Of a DNA stretch of 64,000 bases, positions 14,301 to 28,000 are shown piece after piece. Within the stretch, counting starts at the first letter, position 1; every line of letters begins with the position of its first letter. The notes beneath the pieces were generated by a model. It had not been told where the DNA came from and did no database searches. It was given only the letters and a program-made list of their open reading frames with translations. The translations under genes were made by a program, and so were the position numbers. Source of the DNA: Hybos culiciformis (Eukaryota; Arthropoda; Insecta; Diptera; Hybotidae); NCBI GenBank assembly GCA_964007475.1, contig OZ023273.1, forward strand, positions 57,679,834-57,743,833. The letters are read 5' to 3'.

Positions 14301-14884
14301 TGGCTCTGTTTCGCCGTGACTCGATACCATTTTTTTTTGGCGTTTGCTCCCATTTCTCAGTAAATAGACGTCCTATTTGAAAAAGTTTAACAGATTTTTG
14401 TAGCTTTGCTCGTCTCCTTATTCAATGAAGTGAGAGTTTTTTTTTTAATTTTTTGAAGACAATGAAATACTTCATTGAATTCGTGACTCGTTGACTAAAA
14501 TTTTGAATGTTGTTTTAACGATATCAATGTTTCAACGCAAAATTCTCTAAAAGTAAGATTATTTTCCACCTTCTTTTTTTTAATTCATTTGTTGGACTAA
14601 AAACGTTTCGAATAAAAGTATTCGCATTAAATTTTGTAATCCTAGACAATTAATTCTAGTTTCCGTGATCGAAACCGTGACTCGAAACGAAAAAAAAAAA
14701 TACTATTGTTACTGAAAAATAAAAAGAGGTAATATTATTAAAGGAGACGTTAAAAAGTTTGATAAATTAACTTCAAACAAAAAAAAAACTATTTAGACAT
14801 TTACTTACTCAAAAAAACAGTTAAAATAATACTAAGAACACCCGAATTCTTATAATTTTTTAAGAAATTTTAGAAACAGAGCCA
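14301..14884. mobile_element. TA-flanked MITE-like element (Tc1/mariner-type target site)
   Basis: TGGCTCTGTTTC at the left edge recurs as its exact reverse complement GAAACAGAGCCA at the right edge, each flanked by TA (14299-14300 and 14885-14886). A TA target with short inverted termini fits a Tc1/mariner-type non-autonomous element of 584 bases. The motif GTGACTCGA/GTGACTCGT recurs three times inside (about 14316, 14485, 14672). No transposase frame is present. Class assignment rests on a 12-base terminus and a 2-base duplication, so it is tentative. Confidence 0.5.
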
Positions 14885-17800
14885 TATGCATCTTCCTCAT
14901 CAAAGTAAAAATTAACTTCCCTTGTAACTAAAATAAACATTTTCGAAGTTTTTGTCATTATTTAAAAATCAATCTTTTTAAAAAGAAACCTCACACTTAA
15001 AAAAAAAGATCAGAGATTTGAACAATTTATTCCGGGATGAAAAATAACTACAGGATTTTATCTAAAATAGATACAAATTAATATAAGTTTCAGGAATAAA
15101 AATACAAGCTAAAAAAATATATAAATCAAAGCAATTGTAATGAAACAAAAGACTTAGGACACAAACTTTACAAAAGTAATAAATTTTTAAACAATTTTTT
15201 TTTGTTTACACTATCTGTCTTTTATTATATGCTTAAGTATATAAATAAAACTTTTATTAATTAACGATATATATTAAATTTTTATATGCAATAATATTTT
15301 AGAGCAAATGAGCGACATATTTTGTCTGATCCGTCTATCAAAAATAAAAGCTTGTTATTTTTATTTACATCATAAGCACGTTTGTGGCAAATAAGTTAAA
15401 AAAAAAAAAATATATTATCTTGATGAACTGGATCAAAAATTATGAAAGTTCAATGTTTTTAGTTTTTTATAAAAATATATTTTTTTTTATAACATTCATG
15501 ATTTACAATCATTTTGACATATGAAATTCTTCTTATTCAGCATTTCAAAACAAAAATTTTTTAAACTTCGGTAACTAAATGGAAAAATATTTAATTATAA
15601 ATTTCAACATTGAGAAGTATTTGGTTCGGACATGTTAGTACAATAAACCTGAGGGAGAAAATATACAAAAATGTTCTTTTCAAAGCTTGATAACCTAACT
15701 CCTTGTTTACCGAGAACAGTGGGAAATTTTTTGATAATTGTAGTTTTTAAGTTATTTGAAAGCCTCTTACGCCTCTTCGTGAGTACTTACATATGCAATA
15801 GCGTTTTAACCATTTAAAATTAAATTGATATTCAAATCAAAGAATCTGATTTTTTATAAAATTTATATAATATACAATATTTTATTTTGTTTGAATACAA
15901 AAGGTTTAAAGAACAAAAACTGGAATAAAGAAAAAACTTTCCAAAATTTTAAAATATGTTCTTAATACTAGATTTAATTTGTCGAATATTTTTTTTCATC
16001 ATCTTATTTATTTTTCTCGAAGAAAACATATCATAATCTAGAAAATTAAAAAAAAAAATAGGTTTATAGGCTTTTCTCTAATTAAAATATAAATTTTGAT
16101 GGTTTTACTGTCGATTAAAATGTTACATTAAACCAATATCATAATCGCCATAAGGATTTAATTAAAATATAGAAATTTCTATATAAATAAACTAGAAACA
16201 TGTATGTATAGTCTCAGAACACATAAAGAATATTCGGCCTTTAAGTAATAAAGCACAAAAATTCTTTTAACAACAACTTCCTGCAGAATAATCACAATGT
16301 TGTTTGAGCATTAACATATATATTATATATACATATTTTTTTAAATAATTTTGAAAAAAAAAAAAAAACATCAACAAAAATTCATATATAATAAAAAACA
16401 AAATTAATTTTATGAGAAAAAAAAACAACTGTAATATATGTATAAATATGCATATATATAATCGTGATGGAGTGCACACATGGCAGGTTGAAAGTGAAGT
16501 GTATTAAAATGAAATGAATTGACACGCCTCGTCTCGATATTTAGACTTTTAATTTTTAACTTTTAATTATTTGTATACACACATAATATATTCAGTAGGT
16601 TAAATTTTACCACATTTTATTAAAATTGGATATAAAATCCTTTATGTTGAAGAGAGGTTTATGCTCTGTATACACCACATAAAATATTTTTACAAACTGA
16701 GAAAAATTATATTGTGCGCGCCAAAAATTTAACACTTAAGTTTTTCATAAACGTTGAGTTTAAAATCAAAACAATTTATTTTTATGTTCTCGTACATTAT
16801 TTTTACTTTTGACTTTAATAATTCTAAAGAAATTTTTATTTGTATTTTTCACGGATATCTTAATCAAAATTTTAATACCAAAATGTACATAAAAAATTGT
16901 TCTGGTTCTGTCGGCTGTAATGAGATTCCGGAAAGAATAATTCAAAATTTCGCTTCATAAAAAAAATATTTACGGTCACTAGTGGTCTAACTGACAAAAA
17001 ACTTCAATATCGAGATTAGAATGATGTTGTATCATACACTGTTATAGGAATATTTTGTAAGCGCAATTATTCAAAACCAATATTAACAAAAAAAAATGTA
17101 TTATTGTTATTTATGGCATATTTAAGCAATGTACCAAATTACAATATTCCAAAGGCTATAGAAAATTTAAATTTCATATTTAAGTGAGAGACTCTTAAGA
17201 TGACGAGTTGTTTATGTTATTTCTGAATGTTGATCTTTAAATTTTTTGTTTAATTTTGTTTTATTAAACATTTTAGTTCCTGTACGAACTATTATTAAAC
17301 ACTAAAATCTTAAATGATTCATGTTAAAATGTTTGAAAATTTGGCAATTTCCTTTTGTATCAAAATTTTAAATGATTGTGGATCAACATTATTAGCGAAT
17401 TTCATTTTATTCAAAATTTAATTTAATGACAGCGATATACTAATAATAACTTCATAAAAAAAAATCAAAGCAAAATTTTCTCTTAATTTTAAATATATTA
17501 ACATTATAAAAATAATGTCATTTTTGTCTTTTATATAATTTAAATTTTTTATTTTAATAAATTTATATTTGATTATTTTTTTTACATTGTACATAAGTTT
17601 CATTTTACTTGTAGGCCAACGACTTTTTAATATAAAAAAAAAACAACAGAGCAGTAAGAAATTAAAGTTTCAGAACTTAAATGTTCATACAATAGTCAAA
17701 GTAGGGCATTAAACTGACTTTCTTCAAAGTTTAAAATGTAAATTCGCATTTATTTAAGGTTCTCGAAATTCAATTAAGATTGCTAGAATCTAATTAAATT

Positions 17801-20686
17801 CGGTGTTGTTTCGAAGAACTTTTGTTACTTAATTGAAAGAAAACTTCAGAATTTGGCTTTTCAAACTAAAATTTTATTTCAATTTCACAAAAAGAAAGGA
17901 GGATTGATCCAAAAGTGTGCATATTTATGCTCACTCAAGTATTATTTATTCACTTACTTTGAATTCCAACATTAAAATTTACAAAATGTATATAAAAAAC
18001 AATCTTTTGAATTTTAACCTAATTCCTGCTCTGTCATTTTTTTTTATATTTTATTAGCATGACGTCACGTAATTCAATATTCACATCATGAATTTATTTG
18101 TTTTTTTTTTTTTTTTTGTAATATTTTTTGACTAATAATTAATTGAACGAAATCAACAATGATTACCAATCAAAATAATTTTTACATTAAAAAAAAAACT
18201 GGGTGAGTGTGTTAAACCACACTTTTTTTTTGTTATTGAGTTTTTAAATGTAATCAATGAATGTCATATATATTTCTATCAAATATACATAAAATCCGAC
18301 TATAATTCGTGAATCACATTTTTTAAGTTTTCTTAACGAATTCATGGAATGTTTTACTTTTCCAAATAAACATCATATTTATGTGTATATGTCCAATGTA
18401 CATATTTGTATTAAGAAAAGTGTACGATAATATTTGAAATTTTATTAATTATAACTTTTTTTGAAAAATTCTTTATTTTGTAATAATTTTAATTGAGACT
18501 ACTTCATTTTTGTATATTTTGTAATTTTAATGGTACATTATTTACTCGGACTTTCTTGATAAATTATTGATTCGTTTCAATCAAAAACATATGCGAACAA
18601 AAGTTTTCCGATCAATAACTTTCAAAACTTCTTATAGCATTTTCTTTGAAAAAAATATTTTTCAATTGTTTGAAGATAAATTTTATGCCCGCAATCACGG
18701 TATACTTACCTTACAGTAACTCGAATTATTTCGTGACCCCTATTGCTTTGTAATTAAATCAGTTTGAATCGTTCTTGATATTAAGAAGAAAACGTTACAA
18801 GATAAAGATACGCCCCCCTGAATATATTCGATAAGAGTAAATAATACTTATATAAATTTTATTTAGTCTAAAATTGATTATTTCTAATTCTAACCATTTG
18901 TATACAACAAACTGTTTACTTTCAGCAAATAACTAGTACAAGACTATGTTTATGCAAGTGACTTCTCTATATTTTCATTACAGGGCTATCTGTACACATT
19001 GATAACTTCTAACAAATTTAAAAGCTATATATAATTATATATGTTTTGAAACAAGTTTTTTCGCATTAGTGACCTTCATACAATTATTTCAATTGCAATT
19101 CAAAATATTTTATTATTTCATTTTTCAAATTACAATATAAAAACAATAATTTACATATTTTGTTAAAGTCAATTAATTAAATAAACTGATTTTTTTTTTT
19201 TGTTGAAACCGATATGACGATTATATAGATCGTATAAACCTATTTTTTTTTTGTAAAAGCAATTTAGCCCCTGCAGGAGATCATCCTAAATCAAAATATC
19301 ATTCATAGGTGAATAAAAAAATATTTTCATTGCATTAATTATTTTTTACTTAATGCCCAGTGCATACATAATATGTAAAACCTTTATTTATTTATTTTTT
19401 TTTATTCCAAATATTATATAATTCTTATATATCATATGTATTGTATATCAGACAAGAAAAAGGTCATCAATATTCTTTTTTATATCAAGAAAGTATTAAA
19501 AATATAATAATAATAAAACCTAAAAGCTCCTGGGTTCTTTGGATTTTTTCCGCTCTAAATGAGATTGCTTCTGAAAATGATTAGCTCTTTTTTGTGGTTT
19601 TATTGGTTTTTTTTTTTTTTGAATGGTTTTTGAGCATCTTTGAATTGAAAATGTGTCAAATGTCATCATTCACATAAATTCATCAATCAAAAAAAAAAAA
19701 AAAACTAAGAATAATATTTAATAGGGACTTTCTTTTGTTTTTTTTCTGGATATATATAAAGATATGTATATATATCATTTAATTTAAAAAAAAAAAGAGA
19801 GATCTCTGTAGACTGATCTTTTTTATGACAGTGGATTTAGTGGTTATGATAAATAAGATAAAAAATAAAAAAAAAAATAAAAATTAAATTCATGCGATTA
19901 AATTTTTTTAATTCCATTTAAAATAAAAAAAATTAAAAAAATTTGTCGTTAAAATAATACTTTTACTGTCTGTGAAGATATTTTGATTTTATTATATAGG
20001 TATTGAAATGTTTGAATGAATAACCAATAAAGTGTAAACTTCTTCAGTTATTTTGGTTATATTTGGTGGTAATTGAATTCATCCAAAAATTTAAAAAAGA
20101 TTAACTAAGTTCATTTCTATAGAATAATAAAAATCAACAACATCATATGTAATATTAAAAATTCTAAAACTTAGATAAGGTTTCAAAAAAAAAACATAAT
20201 AGTTAGTTCTACGGAATGGAACTCTTAATGCTTGATTATTTCTAGAATTTAAAGAAAGAGGAATAATTACTTACTCAGAAGATAGGGACATTTCACATTA
20301 AAACTCATAATATCAAAACACAAAGTAGCACACTGAACACAAAGTAACACTGGAACACTATATTTTCTGACTTCAAGTAATCTAAAGAAATCAGTCTAAG
20401 AAACTCCATTCCATTCCAAAATTTAGGTGTTTAAGTTCAAACTTAATAAGTCATAAATAGTTGTGCATTCATATTACTAACGCATATTCTAATTTCGATC
20501 TTACCGGAGAAATGCATAAAATTTTAAACCTATAAGAATCTTTGATTTCTTTACTTCATATTACAGCACTGACACTATTAATTATAACTGAAATAAAAAT
20601 ATATTTTAAATCCATAAAGTTCCAGCAAACCCCTCTGTCAGAAGATAAATAAATATTTTATTTTTTGAAATAATTTCAACTGAAAA
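14885..20686. other. Gene-free AT-rich stretch
   Basis: No supported coding exon. Frames at 16.3, 16.8 and 17.4 kb are low-complexity. A perfect CRE-type octamer lies at 18060-18067. A strong minus-strand donor-like GTAAGT near 18705 has no open frame upstream. Confidence 0.55.
18060..18067. promoter_or_regulatory. CRE-type palindrome TGACGTCA
   Basis: A perfect cyclic-AMP response element octamer, the site bound by CREB/ATF bZIP dimers. No gene start is recognised next to it, so it may be a chance occurrence or part of a distant enhancer. Confidence 0.3.
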
Positions 20687-20718
20687 TATATATATATATA
20701 TATATCTATATATATGTA
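20687..20718. repeat. (TA)n microsatellite
   Basis: An alternating TA run interrupted by single C and G bases. Confidence 0.85.
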
Positions 20719-20799
20719 TAACTAATAAAATATTATTTATGATTATTTCATTAGAGTGAAGGAAATTTTTAAAAAAATTAACTCCATCAAATATTTTCT

Positions 20800-21570
20800 T
20801 TTTATTCTCTTATAACTTTTATTCATTTATTTTTTTTATTTTTAATTTTTTTTTTTTCTTCTTATATATATTTTGTTTCAAAGATATTAAACGCGATATC
20901 TATTTTGTATGTTATTTTCAAAAATAAATAATTTTTTTTTTTTTTTTTAATTTTTTTCGTTCAAGAGTAATGTGAATGTCTTTTATAGCGTGATTAATAA
21001 TAATAATCATAAAAAATATTAAAAATAATAACATTCAAAATAATTTTAACAACATATGTTATTTGAAAAAAAAAAATAAATACACAAATTTCTTTTAAAA
21101 AATTTTGATTATTTTAAATTTTTTTTTATTTTTTTTTTTTAGGAGTGGCCACTTTATTGTTCTTGGTTTATTTATTTATTTTTTGTTTTTTTTTTGTTTT
21201 TTCTTCAAACTTCAAACGTCTTTTTAACAAAAACAAAAAATTATGATAATGAAGAAAAACTATATAATGAATAATTTTTGTTAAAAAAAAAATATATTTC
21301 TTTTTTTTTCGTTTTTTTTTTTTTTAAATGATTTATTTAATTAATTTTTCTTACTTTCAGAATTTTTAATTTGTTTTAAAAAAAAAATTTTTTAAAATTT
21401 TATAATAAAAATTACTTTGTATAACTAATTTTTATTTTTAGTTATATGAAAATGACCTTATCCTTAAAAAGTATATTAAAAAAATATATATATCGTAATA
21501 TTCAATAAATTATATTTATTGAAAAAGAAAAAAAAAAAAATATTTATTTTTGCAACAAATAATAAATATA
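20800..21570. repeat. Dense poly-T/poly-A low-complexity block
   Basis: Homopolymer T or A runs of 8 to 16 bases recur every few tens of bases over about 770 bases, far denser than in the flanks. The strand switches from T-rich to A-rich several times. No element boundary or gene is visible. Confidence 0.7.
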
Positions 21571-21697
21571 ATATAAAATTTTAAATATATTTCAAACTCT
21601 GAAAGAAAATGCATTAAAAATATTGATTTGTTTTCTTTTAAATTTTCGTATTAAAAATACAACTTCGGTTTATTTGAGCGCATTTTTTACGTTATTT

Positions 21698-22024
21698 TTA
21701 TACGTAATTATTTAGTTGAAAGATATTTATGTTTAAATAATTCTCAAAATTATCACTTTTTTTTTTTTGGTTAAGACTATTATAATAAATAAAGATTATG
21801 TAATTAGTTATGGGGCAGTAATTATCGAGTACTTTATATGTTCCATCTCGATTGAACCCAATCGACAACCAAAATTCTGATGGGATATTTACCAGAAGAA
21901 TTTGGTTTACATTCATTTCATTTTCCTGTAATAGTGTTGTTTTAATAGTTTGAACATAGTTCAACAGAATATGTATATTTATGTGTTGAAAAAAATTCTT
22001 ATTTGGCATTATACAATACAACAT
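21698..22024 (-). CDS. Unassigned 108-codon frame, doubtful
   Basis: I do not recognise this protein. The central part, from ENEMNVNQ through IPSEFWLSIG to DGTYKVLDNY, has a more varied amino-acid mix than the surrounding low-complexity frames, and the DNA beneath it is less AT-rich. A plausible acceptor (ACTATTACAG) sits just before GAAAATGAA on the minus strand, so this could be an exon rather than a whole gene. No donor, partner exon or family motif was found. It may be a decayed fragment or chance. Confidence 0.15.
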   Translation of the reverse strand: MLYCIMPNKNFFQHINIHILLNYVQTIKTTLLQENEMNVNQILLVNIPSEFWLSIGFNRDGTYKVLDNYCPITNYIIFIYYNSLNQKKKSDNFENYLNINIFQLNNYV

Positions 22025-25000
22025 GCCAGTAGTTTAGATTCATAAGTATAAGTTTTTGTGAACTCCGAGAAAATAAAGAATAACCAGTAATCACAAATCT
22101 AAAATTATTGCTAATTACTGTAACGATTTTAATTATTCAATATTTTACAAATAAGATTATTAAATTCTATAATTTTATTATTATTTTTTTTTTTTATAAA
22201 ACCACATTCAAGAATATATAAATTAATTTGCCGCTAAAATTATGTTTGAAATCATATTTTGAATTAGTAATTTTTATCATTTTTATAATTGGGTGGTCCT
22301 TTAATTTTAATTTTAGTGCCAAATAAAATATGCAGATGAGTAAGAAATAAAATTAATAGTTCTGAAAAATAATTTTTTGAATTTTTTTTTAAATATTAAT
22401 GAATTAATTATACTTGTATGTAGATATTAATGAAAATATTCAGAATTTCAAATTATAACTTAAAATTAACGTAATTCAGCTTTTGCACAAAAATTTTATC
22501 TTTGACAAAAAAAATAAAAAGATTGATTGCGACTTTATTTGTATTTAAATCAGTCACTATATATGATTTCAAATAACTTTACATTGTAATTTAAAAATAT
22601 TTGATGAAACAGAATGTATGTATACACACCATTATACTGTCGAATATTTCTTCCATCTTTTCTTGAAAATATATATTGTTTATTTTTATTCAATGAAAAA
22701 TTCATGACTAGAATAAAGCAAAAAAATTTCAAATTAATATATAAATTTTTTTTTATTAATAATTTGGCCATGGATCAAGTATAATACTAATTACCATTTC
22801 GTTTTGCGGACTCAAATAAATAATCAGTATGATTTATTTCAGCGTTAATCATTAAAAGAACCAATAAAGAGTAAAAAATACAAAAAAAAAATTATACGAT
22901 AATTGTCCCCTTTAAATTTAAACATAAAAATTTTGCATATAAAGAAAACGAGCTAATAATTTTGAATGAATTAAATCATAGATGCGAATTCTATGGGAAA
23001 AAAAAATTTAATTTTTACGTTCAAGGTGAACCAGAAAAAATAATTTAAACTCTTTTTTGAATTTTTTTTTCGGTGCCATATAAATCACTTTATTGACAAT
23101 CAATCTCTAAATAATATATATGTTTTTAGGAAATTTTTGCATTAATTTTAAGACCATATGAATGGATTATCTTAAATGAGGAAAATCTACTAAAATTTGT
23201 TCCGAATTTAAGTTAAATTAAAAAATATGCATTTTCTAGTCGAACTCATTAAAACTTAAAACAACTTAAATAACTATGTTGAATCGAAATCAAAAATATT
23301 ACGTCAAAAGAAAATAAACCCTTCTGCGATTTTACTCGGTACAAAGTTTAATTTTAATAAATTTAATTTCAATAAAAAACAAATTATATTCAGCACATAG
23401 AGTTTTTGTTTTTGACAATCAATAATTGTTGTAAGATTTTGAACTTAAAATTTAAATCAAGAACAGTTTTGATTAATAACTCGTTCAAACAAAAAAACTG
23501 ATTAAGTTTGTGTCGTAAGTCTTTTGATTTTGAACCTTAGTATACCATTAGCTATAATGGATATACTGAACTTTGCAGTTATTTTACATTATTATTTATA
23601 ATTTTTCATAATTTATCTAGGTTTTAATTTAAAATTTTGCAATCAATTAAATTATGATCAATTTATTTGTCTTTATGCTTAGCATAACCTAATATGATGC
23701 TACCATGAAATAACTTTCTTTCATTAGTGAATTTTAGATTGAAAAAATTAGCAAATAATTTTCCGCACGTTTATATATTTCGAAATTAATGGAAATATGT
23801 TTCGAAAACTTTATCCACACGCATTTACATTTTGAAAAAGTTCAAACAATTGATTCAAATTGTTCAACCATTAATAACACTTTAATTTTAAACTGGAATA
23901 CTTTATTTAAACTTTATAGCTATTGTGAACGGATTGTGAAAGAAAAGAATTAAAAAGTTTAGCTAATAACGTTACTTTAATTTGCATCGAGTTGATTAAT
24001 AAGGATCGATTTGTTAAAAAAACAAACTTTGAAATTATGTTCTGTGCTATTTTATTCTCTTTCTTTTATATTCGCTCCCTTTCAGTTGTCCTTAATACAA
24101 AATTTATGTTATTTCTTATTGGAGAAATTTTTCAAAAAAAAACTCAATTCAAAGGTCCAATAAACTTTTCAGTGTTGCGAAATGTTAAAAATTTCAGTGA
24201 ACTTACATGATTTTGCAAATTTTTTTTAATTTTGTCAAATTACTTAATCAATGGGAAATTGGATAAAAATAAAAACAATAACAAGACGCAGGTGTTGGCG
24301 CCCGTAAATTACTAGTATTTTAATATTAATTCAGATTATTTCTCAATTGAGGTAGAAAACTTTTTCAATCTAATACCTTATACTCACACATTACAGTTTT
24401 TAATAATCCTTAAAAAAAGATTTAGTCCTTTGAAAAACAGTGTCGATAATATATCAAAATAAAAAGGACTACCGTTAACTTTTTTAAAGACATTTCGCTT
24501 AATAAGTAAAGATGAAAAAAAATATTTGAACATGTTCGTTAGTTGTAACATTCCCAAATGTTTCAGTGTTTTTGAATAAACTTTTGAAGAAAGTTTTTTA
24601 ACATACTAAATTTTAAAATGAAAAATGTATTAGAAATAAATAGTGTCAGAATAGGAAATGGTTTTTTTAATTTTCATACATATAATTTTGTCAAAAAAAC
24701 TCAAAATAATTCCTTCCTTGAAATAATTACCATATCATCAAGACTGAAATTAATTCCTTGAGTATCTACTTTAGAATTTCGTAATAAAGTTTGAGTTCTT
24801 CTTGTTATTCTTCTTAATACTAAATAAAAGATAAAAATTACCAGTAGTTCAACTAAAATAATTCCAAATTAGGAATGATTTACTCAATGCCTGATAATTT
24901 AAAAGAATTTTTTCAAGCATCAGATTTTCATTTTCAGAATCATGAAAGGAGTTTTCAACTTGAATTTCTTGGAAATTTTTAAGTAATAGTTAAAAGCTTG

Positions 25001-28000
25001 AAGACGATATTAAGAAAATTTCATCGATAAATTTTCGACTTCGAATATAATAAACTTGTTTTTTTTTAATTTATATTATTTTTGTTGAACAAACTGCTTT
25101 AAGCAAGCGACCTGAAATTCGACTAAATATTTAGAATGGGACAAAATTTTTACTTATTTATTAAAAATTATTCTATAATTTTTAATTTATATTCTTGATT
25201 TTATTTTTGTGTATTTAGAAGAGTTATGAATTCCAAAAAAAAAAAAAGTGGTTAATTTTTTTTATCAAAGAAAAAAATTATACACTCATATTAATGATTT
25301 TAATAACATAATAGTCGAAGGAGGGGCGTTTTTATGGCCACTAATTATATAGGAAGTGCATAATATTTCAGAAAGAATTAATATTAAATTCAAATATAAT
25401 ATTTTTATGTTCTTCTTATTAACTTTAAACAAAAACAAAAAACAAATTTGTTAAATTTAAATTTAATCTATGAACGAATTCCATGGAAATATACAAAACA
25501 TATTTTTTTTTTATTTCAGATTTTTTCATTCGATAATCAACAATTTCAAAGTTTTATCTTCGGGGTTGAATTTAAAAAACAAGTATTTTTTTTTTTAAAT
25601 TTATAACATTTTACTAAGATTTTCTACACCTACTTTAACTTTCATTCTTCAAATTGTTAGCTAATTCTAACGAAAGAGTCGTCTGCAGGAAAATATTATT
25701 GTATAAAAGTATGAACCTTTATGTAATGCTATACATATAGTAAATTATTTTATGATATTCGTATTAAGTTTAGTTCCCAAAACGGATAATTTTTAGAGCT
25801 CCTGTTGACTTTTTAATCTGAAATCCTAACTTAAATAAAATAAGGTTGCATGTTTAAACTAACCTTACCACGTGAACGTAAGTAATAAAACCTACCCTCC
25901 AAGCGACAATTATCATGTTTCTTATGGTCTCCAAAATAAGAATTTACGTAATCTTGATTGGTTTATATTAAATTTTATCGTATGACTACTAATTTAATAA
26001 TATTAATTCAGTTTATTTTTTACTTATAAATGAAAATCGATAAAATATAATTTTTGCACAAAACCACAATTTTGTAAAATAATATATAACTTAGCTGCAT
26101 CAATATGTTTGTAGAAAATGACGTGATAATATTAAAAGCCTGACTTCAAAGTTATAAAATAGAATCGGAATTAAATCTTCAATATATATAATCTTCTAAA
26201 AAGTTCTTGAGTTTTCTTAAACATTTACTTTTTTTCGCAGTCAAACTTCAAAAGAATATCCGAAAGTTTTTTTTTTTTATTTTTATTGATTTATTTCTAT
26301 AAAACTAATAATTTTAGTAGATCTATTGGCGCTGTATTATTCATAAATTAATGTGTTATGGGAAGAATTATCTTTCATAACCAATTTTAATTTCTTTAAA
26401 TTAAACGATTCTAGAATTCTTAGAAAAAAATTTCATAATTTTAACTGTTCCATTTTATTGCATTGCCATCATATATTTAAATTTAAATACATAAAGCAAT
26501 TTCTATATTTAAGATAAAAAGTTTTTGTGACAAATACCTACGTGTCATAAATACTTATGTCGTGTAAACCTATAAATCGAAAAAAATGTAAGCTAGATAA
26601 GAATTTTTTTAACCTTTTTATAACTTGGAGATAGTTGTGCCATAAGCCTTTCAATACAGATAGAGCTCAGTTTAAATAATAGCCCGTACGAATAATATTG
26701 AAAAGGATAATTGCATTCTGTATTAAATGAAATTGTTTACTCAAACAAATATTTTCATATACTTTTAATTCTTTTTTTTTTTTCTAACTTTTTACAATAA
26801 TTTTATTTTATAGATGGAAGTGTGTCTGTATTTGAAAAATAAAATAAATTATTTATAATAACAAAAACGCAATGAAATCAAAATTCATATTATAGTGTAG
26901 TAAATCTATTAAAGGCGCCTGCGGTCCTGACTGCAAAACCACAGGTGGTCTATTATATTCAAGTTTTAATATGTAAAAGGATGCATCTTTTAACTAAAAT
27001 GCATTTTATCTTAAATACCAAATTTTTATTTCATTCTTTTTGAACAATAATTCTCATCAAGGATTTCTATTGTTTTCAATCATTGCATTTCTTTCGTTTT
27101 CGTAGTTAAAAATTTAAAATTAAAAAAAAACAAAATTGAAACAAATATAATTCAATAGTTAAGTTATTATGTTTTGTTAACAAGAAAAATGATTCAAATG
27201 CCAAAAATTTCAATTTTGAGATTATGCTAACGAATCTTGTAATTAACTGATAAATAAAGTTAGTATTCTGACTTATATGCTAAATAAACGTACGGGACTC
27301 AAAAACATAATAAAACGCTTAATAAAGCTTTGTTCAACAGATTCAATTCTTTTATTAATAATAATAATTTTTATTTCATTGAAAATAAAAAAAAAATATT
27401 TTTTCCAAAAACTGAAATTTTCCTTGAATTACCTAGTAAATATGAACTTGTAGAACGAATAATTTCACCAATAATTTCCATAATCCATTTGAAAAGTTCT
27501 TTATAATTTTTAATTTTGAATGAATTTAAGTATTTTCATACTTTTTATCGTTATGTCCATAAAATGTGTAGGATAAATTTACTGTCAATATAAGTAGTCA
27601 GAAATATGTGTGGTGAAAAGATGATTAAATTTTCCAAGGCAATAACATTTTATTCTTGCACAGATGCAGTCGGTACAATAACAAACAAAACTTATTTAAA
27701 ATTTATTGCTATGTCTAGAACATTATGGAAAACTAAGTAGTAAGTTTTTTTTGCTAATTTCACTCACCTCTTAGGTTCAATGTTAACTAAATATGCATGC
27801 AAACATCATAAAACTTACATATAAATGACAAATTCTATTGAAACAAATAGGTGCAAAATAAGTTAGGTATGAAAAGTGTATATGTTTTAAAGGTTCTAGC
27901 CAATTAAAAATTTCAATAGTAATAAATATTAATATATAATGTACTTGTTGACATAATAGTTTAATTATGTCAGATAATCGAATTAAAATATTTTAATAAA

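Noticed and set aside
18705..18790. Exon ending at a strong minus-strand GTAAGT donor
   Set aside because: All three frames before it contain stops within about 50 bases; it could only be an untranslated exon.
24295..24304. TGGCGCCCG as a retroviral-type primer binding site
   Set aside because: Only nine bases match, with no long terminal repeats, polypurine tract or retroelement frame nearby.
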